The position numbers and the translations under genes were made by a program. Under the pieces are notes generated by a model. That model ran no database searches. It had not been told where the DNA came from and saw only the letters and a list, made by a program, of their open reading frames with translations. Shown piece by piece: positions 42,136 through 50,603 of a stretch of DNA of 64,000 nucleotides. Origin of the DNA: DATLGB01 sp038232275. Lineage in GTDB: Bacteria; Actinomycetota; Thermoleophilia; Solirubrobacterales; Solirubrobacteraceae. The stretch lies in contig JBBSIC010000012.1 of the NCBI GenBank assembly GCA_038232275.1, forward strand, positions 1-64,000. Direction: 5' to 3'. How positions within the stretch are numbered: the first letter of the stretch is position 1; the number at the start of each line of letters is the position of its first letter.

Positions 42136-42870
42136 CTAGGTCGGCCGCGCCACGATCACGGGCGGCGAGGTCGGCCGCTGCGATCCACCCTCGGGCTCGC
42201 TCGTGACCATGATCTGCTCGACGTCCTTGAGCGACCCGGGGACGTCGACCGAGGCCGTCCCGTCGCGCCGCGAGCTGAACAGCGCGTTGGTCGGGCGCGG
42301 GTTCGCCTCGCCCTTGCGCTTGAGCCACACCTGGTAGACGTGGCCCGTCCGCGGCTGCGGGAGGTGCATCGCCACCAGCGTCGAGTGCCCGCTCTTGCGG
42401 ACGATCAGCTTCGCCGAGCCGACCTGGGTCGTGAACTGCTGCTCCGTCGGGGAGCCGCCTAGGACCGACTCGCCCAGCAGGGCGCCCCCGGCGCCGAGCG
42501 CCAGGACGAGCACCGTGCCCGCGAGGGCCAGGCCCGGGCGGACCGACCACGAGCTGGGGCGCAGCACGGCGAACACGCTCTTGGAGCGCGGGGCCGGCTG
42601 GCCCTCCGGCTCGTCGGCGCGCGCGCCGGCGGCCTTGAGCAGCTGGGCCTCGGAGTTCACGATCGCCATGACGCGGTCCTTGAGCTCCGCGGGCGGCGTG
42701 AGCTGGATCGGGGCGTTGGGCAGCGCGTCGGAGGCGAGGCGCAGGTGCGCGACCTCGTTGCGGCACCGCTCGCAGGTCTCCATGTGCGCCTCGAAGGCGG
42801 CTTGATCGCGGGGCGGGAGCGCGTGCAGCAGGTATGCGCCGACCTCGTCCATCCACTCGTGATCGGTCAT
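42136..42870 (-). CDS. membrane-bound zinc anti-sigma factor (RskA-like)
   Basis: A 244-residue single-pass anti-sigma factor. The cytoplasmic N-terminus has the ZAS motif HMETCERC, a membrane segment follows (LALAGTVLVLALGAGGAL, ~residues 112-129), and the outer domain has the RskA-type pattern HLPQPRTGHVYQVWLKRKG. The ATG overlaps the sigma factor stop by 4 bp, the usual arrangement for a cognate pair. Release would need proteolysis in the membrane. Confidence 0.9.
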   Translation of the reverse strand: MTDHEWMDEVGAYLLHALPPRDQAAFEAHMETCERCRNEVAHLRLASDALPNAPIQLTPPAELKDRVMAIVNSEAQLLKAAGARADEPEGQPAPRSKSVFAVLRPSSWSVRPGLALAGTVLVLALGAGGALLGESVLGGSPTEQQFTTQVGSAKLIVRKSGHSTLVAMHLPQPRTGHVYQVWLKRKGEANPRPTNALFSSRRDGTASVDVPGSLKDVEQIMVTSEPEGGSQRPTSPPVIVARPT

Positions 42871-43454
42871 CCGGCCGTCAGCCCCTCTCCCCCGCCGATC
42901 GCGACGAGCGAGTTGCGCATCTTCTCCAGGCCGAGGCGCATCCGGCCCTTGATCGTGCCGATCGGCGTCGCGAGCAGCTCGGCGATCTCCGAGTGCGAGA
43001 AGCCACCGAAGTAGGCGAGCTCGATGACCTGGCACTGCTCGGCGGGAAGCGTGGTCATGGCCTCGCGCACGGTGCGCGCCTCGTCGCGCCGGGCGGCCTC
43101 GACGTCGGTGCGCTCCTTGGCCTCCAGCCGCTCCTCGATCCCCTCGTCGCTGGCGCGGCGCTTGTCGTGGACCGTGGAGCGCCGGAGCGCGTCGATGGCG
43201 CGGTGGTGGACGATCCCGAGCATCCAGGTGCGCACCGACCCGCGGTTGCGCTCGTAGCGGGCGCCGGAGCGCCAGAGGTTCAAAAACGCCTCCTGGACGA
43301 CGTCCTCGGCGACACCGCGCGCCCCGACCATCCGGTAGGCCAGCGAGAACGCGGCGCCGGAGTGCCGCTCGTAGAGGACCTCGAAGGCGCGCGGATCGGT
43401 GCGCGCCACCAGGTGCATGAGGTCTTCGTCGGCGAGGTTGCGCAGGTCGGCCAT
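42867..43454 (-). CDS. ECF sigma factor (SigK-like)
   Basis: A 195-residue ECF sigma factor. Region 2 includes FEVLYERHSGAAFSLAYRMV and VQEAFLNLWRSGARYERNRG; region 4 includes LPAEQCQVIELAYFGGFSHS and EIAELLATPIGTIKGRMRLG. It is coupled by a 4-bp overlap to its RskA-like anti-sigma factor, and resembles SigK/SigL-type systems that respond to envelope or redox stress. Confidence 0.92.
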   Translation of the reverse strand: MADLRNLADEDLMHLVARTDPRAFEVLYERHSGAAFSLAYRMVGARGVAEDVVQEAFLNLWRSGARYERNRGSVRTWMLGIVHHRAIDALRRSTVHDKRRASDEGIEERLEAKERTDVEAARRDEARTVREAMTTLPAEQCQVIELAYFGGFSHSEIAELLATPIGTIKGRMRLGLEKMRNSLVAIGGGEGLTAG

Positions 43455-43491
43455 CGGCAGTGCTTCACTACGCGCCTCCGGCTCGATCGGA

Positions 43492-43842
43492 TCAGCGACG
43501 CCGACGACCTTGGTCGATGACCTTGCCCGCCTCGCGCGCGAGGTCGCGGACGGTGCTTCCCGCGAGCTCGAGGACGTTGTCGGACGCCTCCCGGCGCTTG
43601 TGGCGGCGGCGCTGGGTGCGCACCAGCACGAGGCCCACCGCAGCGACGCCGCCGACGCCGACGGCGGTGAGGGTGGGCGCCCAGTTGCGCGGGTCGCGCA
43701 TGGTGGCGAGCTCCCAGCCCTCGAGCTCGTCCGCGGCCGCCTCGACCAGCGTGGTCAGCCGGTCCTCGAGGCGCTCCTCGAGCTCGGCGGGCGGCTCGAT
43801 CGGCGCGAACGCCTCGCGCAGGAGGGTCTCGAAGTCAGTCAT
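43492..43842 (-). CDS. small single-pass membrane protein, possible sigma-factor partner
   Basis: A 116-residue protein with a helical acidic N-terminus (FETLLREAFAPIEPPAELEE), one membrane segment (APTLTAVGVGGVAAVGLVLV, ~residues 54-73) and a basic C-terminus. It overlaps the upstream ECF sigma factor gene by 8 bp. Position and topology suggest an anti-sigma factor, but there is no zinc motif and no recognised family. Confidence 0.65.
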   Translation of the reverse strand: MTDFETLLREAFAPIEPPAELEERLEDRLTTLVEAAADELEGWELATMRDPRNWAPTLTAVGVGGVAAVGLVLVRTQRRRHKRREASDNVLELAGSTVRDLAREAGKVIDQGRRRR

Positions 43843-44392
43843 GCAGCTCGACCGGCCCCTCGGCCCGCTTGACGAGCTCCTCGAGCTGCCGGATGGCGCG
43901 GTGCAGGAGCACCTTGGTCGCCCCGTCGGTGCGCCCGAGCGCCCGCGCGATCTCGCGGTTGTCCATCCCGAGCGCGAAGCGCATGATCAGCGCCTCCCGC
44001 CGGTCGTCGGGCAGGTCCTCGACGCACTCGAGGATGCGCGCCAGGTCGTCGCGGTGCTCGACCAGCGTCTCCGTCGTGTGCGCGGTGGCGAGCGCCCCGG
44101 CGTCGTCGATCGGCGTCTGCGGCTTGCGTGCCCGGTCGCGGTAGTAGTTGGCAGCGAGGTTGTGCGCGATGCGGATCAGCCACGGGCGCAGCGGCCGGCC
44201 GTTGGACTCCCGCTGGGCGCGCTCGAAGTGGCGGTACGCCTGCAGGAACGTCTGCTCGGTCAGGTCCTCCGCGTCGTGATGGTTCCCGATGCGGTAGTAC
44301 GAGTACGAGTAGACGTCCTTCAGGTGCGCGCGGTAGAGGTCTGAGAACTGGGCGTCCAGCTCGACCTTCTTGCGCGGATCGGGGACGTCCAT
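43835..44392 (-). CDS. ECF-type sigma factor
   Basis: A 185-residue sigma factor. Region 2 reads FSDLYRAHLKDVYSYSYYRI, HHDAEDLTEQTFLQAYRHFE and LIRIAHNLAANYYRDR; region 4 reads CVEDLPDDRREALIMRFALG, MDNREIARALGRTDGATKV. The ATG at 44392 is chosen because it precedes the charged leader MDVPDPRKKVELDAQF; an upstream start adds unlikely residues. It is coupled to the membrane protein gene by an 8-bp overlap. Confidence 0.9.
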   Translation of the reverse strand: MDVPDPRKKVELDAQFSDLYRAHLKDVYSYSYYRIGNHHDAEDLTEQTFLQAYRHFERAQRESNGRPLRPWLIRIAHNLAANYYRDRARKPQTPIDDAGALATAHTTETLVEHRDDLARILECVEDLPDDRREALIMRFALGMDNREIARALGRTDGATKVLLHRAIRQLEELVKRAEGPVELHD

Positions 44393-44411
44393 TGGCCACG
44401 GGAGGCTACTC

Positions 44412-45290
44412 CTAGAGGCCCGAGCTGCGGCCGGCCGAGCCCGCGGCACGCGCGAGCGCGTCGACCTCGGTGAAGACCTTGCCCGCGGCGGCGCCCGCGG
44501 CGTTGGGGCCGGCGGTCGCCGCGGTGGCGGCCGCGAGCGCGGCGGCGCTCTTGGCGGCCCCGGGGAACTCGACGTTGCCCGGAAGCGCGACGCCCGGCAG
44601 GTAGTGCTCGTTGACGCCGGCGGCCGCGACGCGGCGCGCGCCCAGCCACTCCCACTGGAGCATCACGCAGGGCCAGATGCGGTCGGTCACGGCCGCGGCG
44701 AGCTGCGGCGAGGGCTCGTCGACCTGGGGGAAGGTCAGCGGGCGGCCGACGCGGACGCGGACCTTGTGCGGACGGATGCGCCAGCCGCGGCGGACGGCCT
44801 CGGTCCCGTGGATGGCGAGCGGGACGACGGGCGCGCCGGTCTCCAGCGCCAGGCGGCCGACGCCGCGCTTTGGCCGGCCGAGGGCGCCGGGGCGCGTGCG
44901 GGTGCCCTCGGGGAAGATCAGCACGGCGTCGCCGCGCGCGAGGATGGCCCTGGTGGTGTCGCGCATCGCCTCGTCGCCGTTGCCGCGGTCGACCGGATAG
45001 GCGCCGAGGGCGTTGAGCAGCCAGCCCTGCCAGCGCTTCTCGAACAGCTCGCGCTTCGCCACGTAGTACAGCGGCCGGCGCAGCACCGTGGCGATCACCC
45101 AGGGGTCGAGAAACGAGCGGTGGTTGGCGGCGATGATCACCGGGCCGTCCGCCGGGACGTGCTCGAGACCGATCCGCGACAGGCGGAGATAGACATGAAA
45201 GAAGGGCTGCAAAACAGCCCTGACCAGCCAGTAGACGATCGGTTGGACGCCGGTGGTGCGAGCGCGCTCGTGCAGTGCGGTGTGGTCCAT
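44412..45290 (-). CDS. 1-acyl-sn-glycerol-3-phosphate acyltransferase family (PlsC)
   Basis: A 292-residue membrane-associated acyltransferase for phosphatidic acid synthesis. The catalytic NHRSFLDPW (HX4D) lies near residue 57, FPEGTRTRPGALG near 125, and VPLAIHGTEAVRRGWRI follows. The C-terminal ~80 residues are Ala/Gly-rich and not part of the family core. It is divergent from a small membrane-protein gene and precedes the ECF sigma gene by 19 bp on the same strand. Confidence 0.88.
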   Translation of the reverse strand: MDHTALHERARTTGVQPIVYWLVRAVLQPFFHVYLRLSRIGLEHVPADGPVIIAANHRSFLDPWVIATVLRRPLYYVAKRELFEKRWQGWLLNALGAYPVDRGNGDEAMRDTTRAILARGDAVLIFPEGTRTRPGALGRPKRGVGRLALETGAPVVPLAIHGTEAVRRGWRIRPHKVRVRVGRPLTFPQVDEPSPQLAAAVTDRIWPCVMLQWEWLGARRVAAAGVNEHYLPGVALPGNVEFPGAAKSAAALAAATAATAGPNAAGAAAGKVFTEVDALARAAGSAGRSSGL

Positions 45291-45343
45291 CTCGTTCCTG
45301 TGGACCGGTTACTCCCGGCGCTGCGGCTCGTTACAGTCAGCGC

Positions 45344-45889
45344 ATGGGTGCAGACACGACGCGAATGCTGCGCGGTGCGCTGGCCGGGGCGGCGGCCGCC
45401 GGGCTGTGGGCGGCTCAGCAGCCCCTGGACAAGCGGTTTTTCGGAGTGGACTACGACGACGCCCAGTTCCTCGGGTCCGCGCTCACGCGCGAGCGCGGGA
45501 CGCCCGCGACCCTCGCGATCGGCACGGCGCTGCACGTGGCCAACGGCGCGGTCTTCGGCGCGCTGTACGCCGCCGCCTCGCCCAGCGTCGGCGGTCCCGG
45601 CGTGGCGCGCGGCGTCGCGGCCGGGCTGACCGAGCACGTCGCGACGTGGCCGCTCACGCGCTTGATCGGCGCCATGCACCCCGTCGGCACGACCTTCCCC
45701 AGGCTGTGGGGCGACCGCCGCGCGTTCGCCCAGGCAGCCTGGCGCCATGCGCTCTTCGGGGCAGCGCTCGGCGTGCTGGAGGAGCGGCTGAACCCGCCCG
45801 GCGGCGAGGCCGCCCCCGCCGGCGTGGACGTCTCCGCCTCCAACGGGCACGGCAAGGTCGAGCACCTGGTCGTCACGCGCACAGGGTGA
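45344..45889 (+). CDS. hypothetical membrane-associated protein
   Basis: A 181-residue protein rich in Ala and Gly with three or four weakly hydrophobic segments (MLRGALAGAAAAGLWAAQQP, TLAIGTALHVANGAVFGALY, AAWRHALFGAALGVLEERL). It also has charged loops such as PLDKRFFGVDYDDAQF. Function unknown. It has TTACAGT about 10 bases before the ATG, a possible -10 element. Its stop overlaps the epimerase start (GTGA), indicating an operon. Confidence 0.65.
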   Translation: MGADTTRMLRGALAGAAAAGLWAAQQPLDKRFFGVDYDDAQFLGSALTRERGTPATLAIGTALHVANGAVFGALYAAASPSVGGPGVARGVAAGLTEHVATWPLTRLIGAMHPVGTTFPRLWGDRRAFAQAAWRHALFGAALGVLEERLNPPGGEAAPAGVDVSASNGHGKVEHLVVTRTG

Positions 45890-46797
45890 AGGCGCTCATC
45901 ACGGGCGGCACGGGCTTCGCCGGCCGCCATCTCGCCGCCCACTGCGCCGAGGCGGGCGACGAGGTCGTCACGCTCGCGCGCGGAGGTGATGTCCCGGCCG
46001 ACCTGCTCGACGCCGCCGCCACCCGGTTCGCCGTCGCCCAGACGGCGCCCGACGTCGTCTACCACCTGGCCGCGCAGGCGCACGTCGGCCGCTCGTGGGA
46101 GGACCCGGCCACGACGCTGCACGAGAACCTCGCCATGGCGGCCAACCTCCTCGAGGCCGTGCGCCACGAGTCCCCGGACGCCACGGTGGTCGCCGTCTCC
46201 AGCGGCGAGGTCTACGGCCCGCCGGCCGCGCTGCCCGTCGACGAGCACGCGCCGCTGCGCCCGCAGAACCCCTACGCCGTCTCCAAGGCGGCGACCGACC
46301 TGCTCGCGCGCTTCTACGCCGACGCCCACGGCCTGCGCGTCGTGCGCCCGCGCGCCTTCAACCACGCCGGGCCCGGGCAGGAGCCGATCTACGCGATCGC
46401 GACCTTCGCGCGCCAGGTGGCGCTCGGGATCGACGCGGGCGAGAAGCCGATCGTGGTCGTGACCGGCAACCCGGACACCCGCCGCGACTACACCGACGTG
46501 CGCGACGTCGTCCGCGCCTACCGCCTGCTGGCCGGCGGCGGCGAGCCGGGCGAGGCCTACAACGTCTGCTCCGGCCGGACCGCCTCGGCTGCCGAGCTGG
46601 TGCGGGCGCTCGCGGAGATCGCCGGCGTCGAGGTCGACCACCGGGTCGATCCGGACCTCGTGCGCGCGCACGAGGTCATGGAGATCCGCGGCTCGGCGCA
46701 GAAGCTGCGGGCCGCGACCGGCTGGGCGCCGGAGATCGCGTTGACGGACACCCTGCGCGACTCCGTCCGCGCCTGGCGCGATACTCGCGCGTCATGA
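45886..46797 (+). CDS. NAD-dependent sugar epimerase/dehydratase (GDP-mannose 4,6-dehydratase-like)
   Basis: A 303-residue extended short-chain dehydrogenase acting on nucleotide sugars. The NAD loop ITGGTGFAGRHLAAHC, the active-site VVAVSSGEVYGPP and YAVSKAATDLLARFY (YxxxK), and DTRRDYTDVRDVVRAYRLL place it near GDP-mannose dehydratase or RmD reductase families. It starts at a GTG overlapping the previous stop and its own stop overlaps the next gene (ATGA). Exact substrate uncertain. Confidence 0.88.
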   Translation: MKALITGGTGFAGRHLAAHCAEAGDEVVTLARGGDVPADLLDAAATRFAVAQTAPDVVYHLAAQAHVGRSWEDPATTLHENLAMAANLLEAVRHESPDATVVAVSSGEVYGPPAALPVDEHAPLRPQNPYAVSKAATDLLARFYADAHGLRVVRPRAFNHAGPGQEPIYAIATFARQVALGIDAGEKPIVVVTGNPDTRRDYTDVRDVVRAYRLLAGGGEPGEAYNVCSGRTASAAELVRALAEIAGVEVDHRVDPDLVRAHEVMEIRGSAQKLRAATGWAPEIALTDTLRDSVRAWRDTRAS

Positions 46798-47786
46798 CCC
46801 GAACGCTCCGCACCGCCGCCCTCGTCCTGGGGCTGATCCTCGGCGCCCCCGCGGCTGCCGGGGCCGCCACGGCCACCATCACCGACGACGCGGGGGCCGA
46901 CGCCCCGCTCACCGCGCCGACGACGATCCGCAACATGAGCCCGCAGCTCAAGCTCGCCTTCGCCGCGGCCGAGAAGCGCTACGCCGTCACCATCGTCGGC
47001 CCGGGCGGCGCCGCGGCGGCGGTCACCACCGCCTGCAAGAGCGTCGGCCTCTACGACCCGGTGCGCATCGGCTACCAGGGCAACGGGGCCTACACGGCAG
47101 CCGTGACGACGACGACGGACGCCACCGACGCCACCTGCTCCTCCGGCCAGACCGCCACGTTCCCGTTCGCCATCGCCGCCTCTACCACCGTGTCCAGCCC
47201 GGGGGCCAGGCTGCGCACCCGGCGGCCGAACGCGCCCGACCTCCTCGTCCACGCCTTCACGCTCGGCGTCAACCCCGGCTCGGAGTTCACCGAGGTCCGC
47301 TACGCGCGCAACGGCAAGGTCCAGGCCGACGGCAGCCTGCCCGGCATGCCCGCCGGCGGCCTCGTGCCCGCCGAGCAGGCGACGCCGGCGCTGCAGTTCG
47401 GCACGCCCGGCAACTACACGGTCATCGCGCGGCCGGCCACCGCGGGGAGCTTCGGTCCGTGGAGCCAGCCCATCGTCGTGCCGGTGCTCGCGCCGTTTGA
47501 CCTCTCGACGCCGCTGCATTTCTCCGACCAGCACGGGCCCGTGTACAAGATCCGCGGCGCCGTCCGCGCCGCCGACGCCCGCGGCAGGAAGATCGTCGTC
47601 CGGCTCGCCAGAGGCGCCAAGGGCGGCAAGTTCCACCTCCTGCGGACGATCAAGATCGGCAAGGGCGGCAGGTTTTCCCTGAGGTTCCGGTTTCGTGGCG
47701 CGGGCACCAACCGGTTGCGGTTGCACTTCAAGGGCACCGCGCGAGTCGCGCGCGGCACCGTCATCCAGGCCTTCCGGCCGAAGTAG
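46794..47786 (+). CDS. secreted β-rich protein of unknown function
   Basis: A 330-residue exported protein with signal peptide RTAALVLGLILGAPAAAGAA. The rest is Thr/Ala/Gly-rich and predicted β-stranded. Its C-terminus has an Ig/bacterial surface-like segment with basic repeats (GRKIVVRLARGAKGGKF, then HLLRTIKIGKGGRFSLRF). No enzyme motif seen. It is co-translated with the epimerase and ends directly against the convergent tRNA gene. Confidence 0.72.
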   Translation: MTRTLRTAALVLGLILGAPAAAGAATATITDDAGADAPLTAPTTIRNMSPQLKLAFAAAEKRYAVTIVGPGGAAAAVTTACKSVGLYDPVRIGYQGNGAYTAAVTTTTDATDATCSSGQTATFPFAIAASTTVSSPGARLRTRRPNAPDLLVHAFTLGVNPGSEFTEVRYARNGKVQADGSLPGMPAGGLVPAEQATPALQFGTPGNYTVIARPATAGSFGPWSQPIVVPVLAPFDLSTPLHFSDQHGPVYKIRGAVRAADARGRKIVVRLARGAKGGKFHLLRTIKIGKGGRFSLRFRFRGAGTNRLRLHFKGTARVARGTVIQAFRPK

Positions 47787-47859
47787 CGCCCGCCCCCGGA
47801 CTCGAACCGGGAACCCCTTCATTACAAATGAAGTGCTCTGCCAATTGAGCTAAGCGGGC
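47787..47859 (-). tRNA. tRNA-Thr (anticodon UGU)
   Basis: The minus strand folds as a full cloverleaf: acceptor GCCCGCT with GGCGGGC, D-arm TAGCTCAATTGGCAGAGCA, anticodon stem CTTCA/TGAAG with loop TTTGTAA (anticodon TGT), and T-arm CCCGGTTCGAGTCCGGG. CCA is not encoded. The tRNA 3' end abuts the stop codon of the convergent secreted-protein gene with no gap. Confidence 0.95.
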
Positions 47860-47921
47860 AGACCGCCGCGTGGCGCAACGTAGCATCGACCAGGAGCCGG
47901 AGCAGTAGCCTGCCCGCCCCT

Positions 47922-48482
47922 ATGACCTGTGCCGCGATCTCCTCCAAGCGCCGGCGTCGCCTCGCCGTGATCGGCCTCGCCGCCGTCCTCGCCCTCCCGG
48001 TCGCCGGCTGTGGCAGCACGGCGAAGGAGGCGCCGGCCGGCGGGACGACGACGACCGCGCCCACTCCCGTCCCCACCGCCACCCCGGCGACCGCGATCAC
48101 GAAGAACCTCAAGACGGAGCCGAAGGTCCCGAAGCCGAAGGGGCCCGCGCCGACGGCCCTGGTCAAGAAGGACGTCGTCGCCGGCAAGGGGCCCAAGGCC
48201 AAGAGCGGGGACCTGCTTTCCGTCCAGTACACGGGCGTGCTGTATTCGACCGGCGAGAAGTTCGACGCATCGTGGACCCGTGGCGCGGAGCCGTTTCAGT
48301 TCCCCCTCGGCGCCGGACAGGTCATCCCGGGCTGGGACAGGGGCATCCCCGGCATGCGCGTCGGCGGCCGCCGCGAGCTGATCATCCCTGCCAAGCTCGC
48401 CTACGGCGCCCAGGGGTCCCCGCCGGCGATCGGGCCGAACGAACCGCTGATCTTCGTCGTCGACCTGGTCAAGATCGGCTGA
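47922..48482 (+). CDS. FKBP-type peptidyl-prolyl isomerase, lipoprotein
   Basis: A 186-residue exported prolyl isomerase helping fold proteins outside the membrane. Signal peptide and lipobox (LALPVAGC) are followed by a Thr/Pro linker and an FKBP domain from ~90 on: GDLLSVQYTGVLYSTGEKFD, FPLGAGQVIPGWDRGIPGM, RRELIIPAKLAYGAQG, IFVVDLVKI. Active-site aromatic and Asp residues are present. Confidence 0.92.
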   Translation: MTCAAISSKRRRRLAVIGLAAVLALPVAGCGSTAKEAPAGGTTTTAPTPVPTATPATAITKNLKTEPKVPKPKGPAPTALVKKDVVAGKGPKAKSGDLLSVQYTGVLYSTGEKFDASWTRGAEPFQFPLGAGQVIPGWDRGIPGMRVGGRRELIIPAKLAYGAQGSPPAIGPNEPLIFVVDLVKIG

Positions 48483-48509
48483 GCCGGGGCCCGCGGCCGC
48501 CGGATCGCC

Positions 48510-50480
48510 ATGGAAGGCCGCCCCACCGCGTTGACGCCCCGCCTGCGGGCGGTCCTGGACGAGATCCCGGCGCTGGTGCTCGTGCTGCGCGGCCCGGACC
48601 TCGTCGTCGAGGTCGCCAACCCGCGGCGGCGCGAGCTCACGCCCGGCTCGGAGATCGTCGGCCTCCCCGCCGCGCAGATGCTCGAGCGCGTCATGGCGGA
48701 CCTCGAGGTGCGGCGCGGCTACCTGGAGCTGCTGCGCGGCGTGCTCGCGAGCGGTGAGACCGTGCGCCTGCTCGAGTCGCCCGTGCGCTTCGCCGGCGCG
48801 TCCGAGGTCTCCTACTGGGACCTCGTCGTCGTCCCGCTGCGCGACGATCCCGCCGCGCCCCCCGACGGCGTCGTGCTGCACGCGGTCGACGTGACGCGGC
48901 TCGTGGCCGCGCGACAGCGCGCCGAGGAGGCCGAGCAGCGCTTCACCACGCTGTTCGCGGCCAACGCCGTCGGCGTCACGATCACCGACGAGGAGCACCT
49001 GCTCGAGGCCAACGACGCGTTCTTGGCGATGATCGGGCGCTCGCGCGCGGAGCTCGCGGCCGGGCTCAGCTGGACCGCGCTGACCGCGCCGGAGTCGATC
49101 GCCGCCGACCGCCTCGCGATCGCGAGCCTCGTCGCCACGGGCGCGGCTGCGCCCTACGAGAAGGAGTACCTGCGCGCGGACGGCTCGCGCGTGTCCGTGC
49201 TGATCAGCGGCTCGCGCGTCAGCGCCTCCCCGCTGCGCGTGCTCGCGACGGCCTTCGAGCTCACCGAGCGAAAGGTCGTCGAGCGCGAGATCGCCGCGCT
49301 GCTCGCGCGCACCCGGCGCCTGCAGGAGATCACCGCCAGCGTCTCGGCCTCCAACTCGCCCGGCGAGATCGCCCGCGCCGTCATCCACCACGCGCTGGAG
49401 GAGCTGTCGGCCTCGGCCGGGGTGCTCGTGCGCGGGGAGGAGTACCTGCAGCTCGAGCACGCGATCGGCTTCCCGCCCGAGGTCGTCGAGCAGTGGCGCG
49501 CGTTCCCGGCCACGCTGCCGCGCGCGCTGCGGGTCGCCGACGCGGGGAGCGAGCCCGCCGGCGCGGGCCTGGCGGGCGGGAGCCTGACCGCCGTGCCGCT
49601 GGCGATCGCCGACCGCACGCTGGGGTCGCTCGGGCTGGCCTTCCGCGAGCCGCGCGAGCTCGGCACCGCGGACACGGACTTCCTGCACGCGCTCGCGTGC
49701 CAGGCCGCGGCGGCGCTCGACCGCGCGCAGCTGTACGAGAACCGCGCCTACGTGGCCCGCAAGCTCCAGGAGGGGCTGCTCCCCGAGCGCCTCGAGGACG
49801 TCCCGGGCCTGGAGGCCGCCGTCGTCTACGAGTCGATCTCGGGCATCGGCGAGGTCGGCGGCGACTTCTACGACCTCTTCGCCACCCGCGAGGACCGCTG
49901 GGTCGTGGCGGTCGGCGACGTCTGCGGCAAGGGCACCGAGGCGGCCGTCGTCACGGGCCTGGCGCGGCACACGCTGCGGGCGGTGGCGCGCATCCTCGAT
50001 CGGCCGGCCGAGATCCTGGAGTTCCTCAACGGCGCGCTGCGCCGCCACGGCGCCCTGCCGGCCTTCTGCACCGTCGGCTGCGCGGTGATCGCGCCCGACG
50101 CCGAGCGCGGCGGCTTCGAGGTGCACAGCTCCTCGGGCGGGCACCCGTTCCCGCTCGTACTGCGCGCGGACGGCGCCCTCGAGGAGATCGAGGTCATCGG
50201 CACGATGCTCGGCGTCGCCGAGCAGCCGCTGCTCGACGAGGTCGCCCTGCACCTCGCGCCCGGCGACGCGCTGATCCTCTACACCGACGGCGTGACCGAC
50301 GCGCGCGTGCACGGCGGCGAGCGCTTCGGTGAGGAGCGCATGCGCGCCGCCCTGCTGGGGGCGGCCGGCGGCTCGGCCGCCGCGGTGGCCCAGGCGGTCG
50401 AGGCCGCGGTGCGCGCCCACCACCCGGGTGTCTCGGCGGACGACCGCGCGATCGTCGTGCTGCGGGCCGCTCCCGCCTGA
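48510..50480 (+). CDS. PAS-GAF-PP2C (SpoIIE-type) phosphatase
   Basis: A 656-residue cytoplasmic signalling protein. Two PAS-like sensor regions (~15-130 and ~145-265), a GAF domain (~275-415), then a SpoIIE/RsbU phosphatase with EVGGDFYDLFATREDRWVV, VVAVGDVCGKGTEAAVVTGL, SSGGHPFPLVLR and LILYTDGVTDAR holding the metal-binding Asp residues. Such enzymes dephosphorylate anti-anti-sigma factors in general stress pathways. Cognate partners are not adjacent. Confidence 0.92.
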   Translation: MEGRPTALTPRLRAVLDEIPALVLVLRGPDLVVEVANPRRRELTPGSEIVGLPAAQMLERVMADLEVRRGYLELLRGVLASGETVRLLESPVRFAGASEVSYWDLVVVPLRDDPAAPPDGVVLHAVDVTRLVAARQRAEEAEQRFTTLFAANAVGVTITDEEHLLEANDAFLAMIGRSRAELAAGLSWTALTAPESIAADRLAIASLVATGAAAPYEKEYLRADGSRVSVLISGSRVSASPLRVLATAFELTERKVVEREIAALLARTRRLQEITASVSASNSPGEIARAVIHHALEELSASAGVLVRGEEYLQLEHAIGFPPEVVEQWRAFPATLPRALRVADAGSEPAGAGLAGGSLTAVPLAIADRTLGSLGLAFREPRELGTADTDFLHALACQAAAALDRAQLYENRAYVARKLQEGLLPERLEDVPGLEAAVVYESISGIGEVGGDFYDLFATREDRWVVAVGDVCGKGTEAAVVTGLARHTLRAVARILDRPAEILEFLNGALRRHGALPAFCTVGCAVIAPDAERGGFEVHSSSGGHPFPLVLRADGALEEIEVIGTMLGVAEQPLLDEVALHLAPGDALILYTDGVTDARVHGGERFGEERMRAALLGAAGGSAAAVAQAVEAAVRAHHPGVSADDRAIVVLRAAPA

Positions 50481-50603
50481 GGCGTCGGCCAGTCCGCGGG
50501 CGGGCGGCGGCCCGGATCGCGCCCGAGCGCGTGTCGATCGGCAGCGCGTGCACTGGTCGCGGTGGGGCCGAGCCATAGGAGGCCCCTCCCTACTGTGTCG
50601 CCG

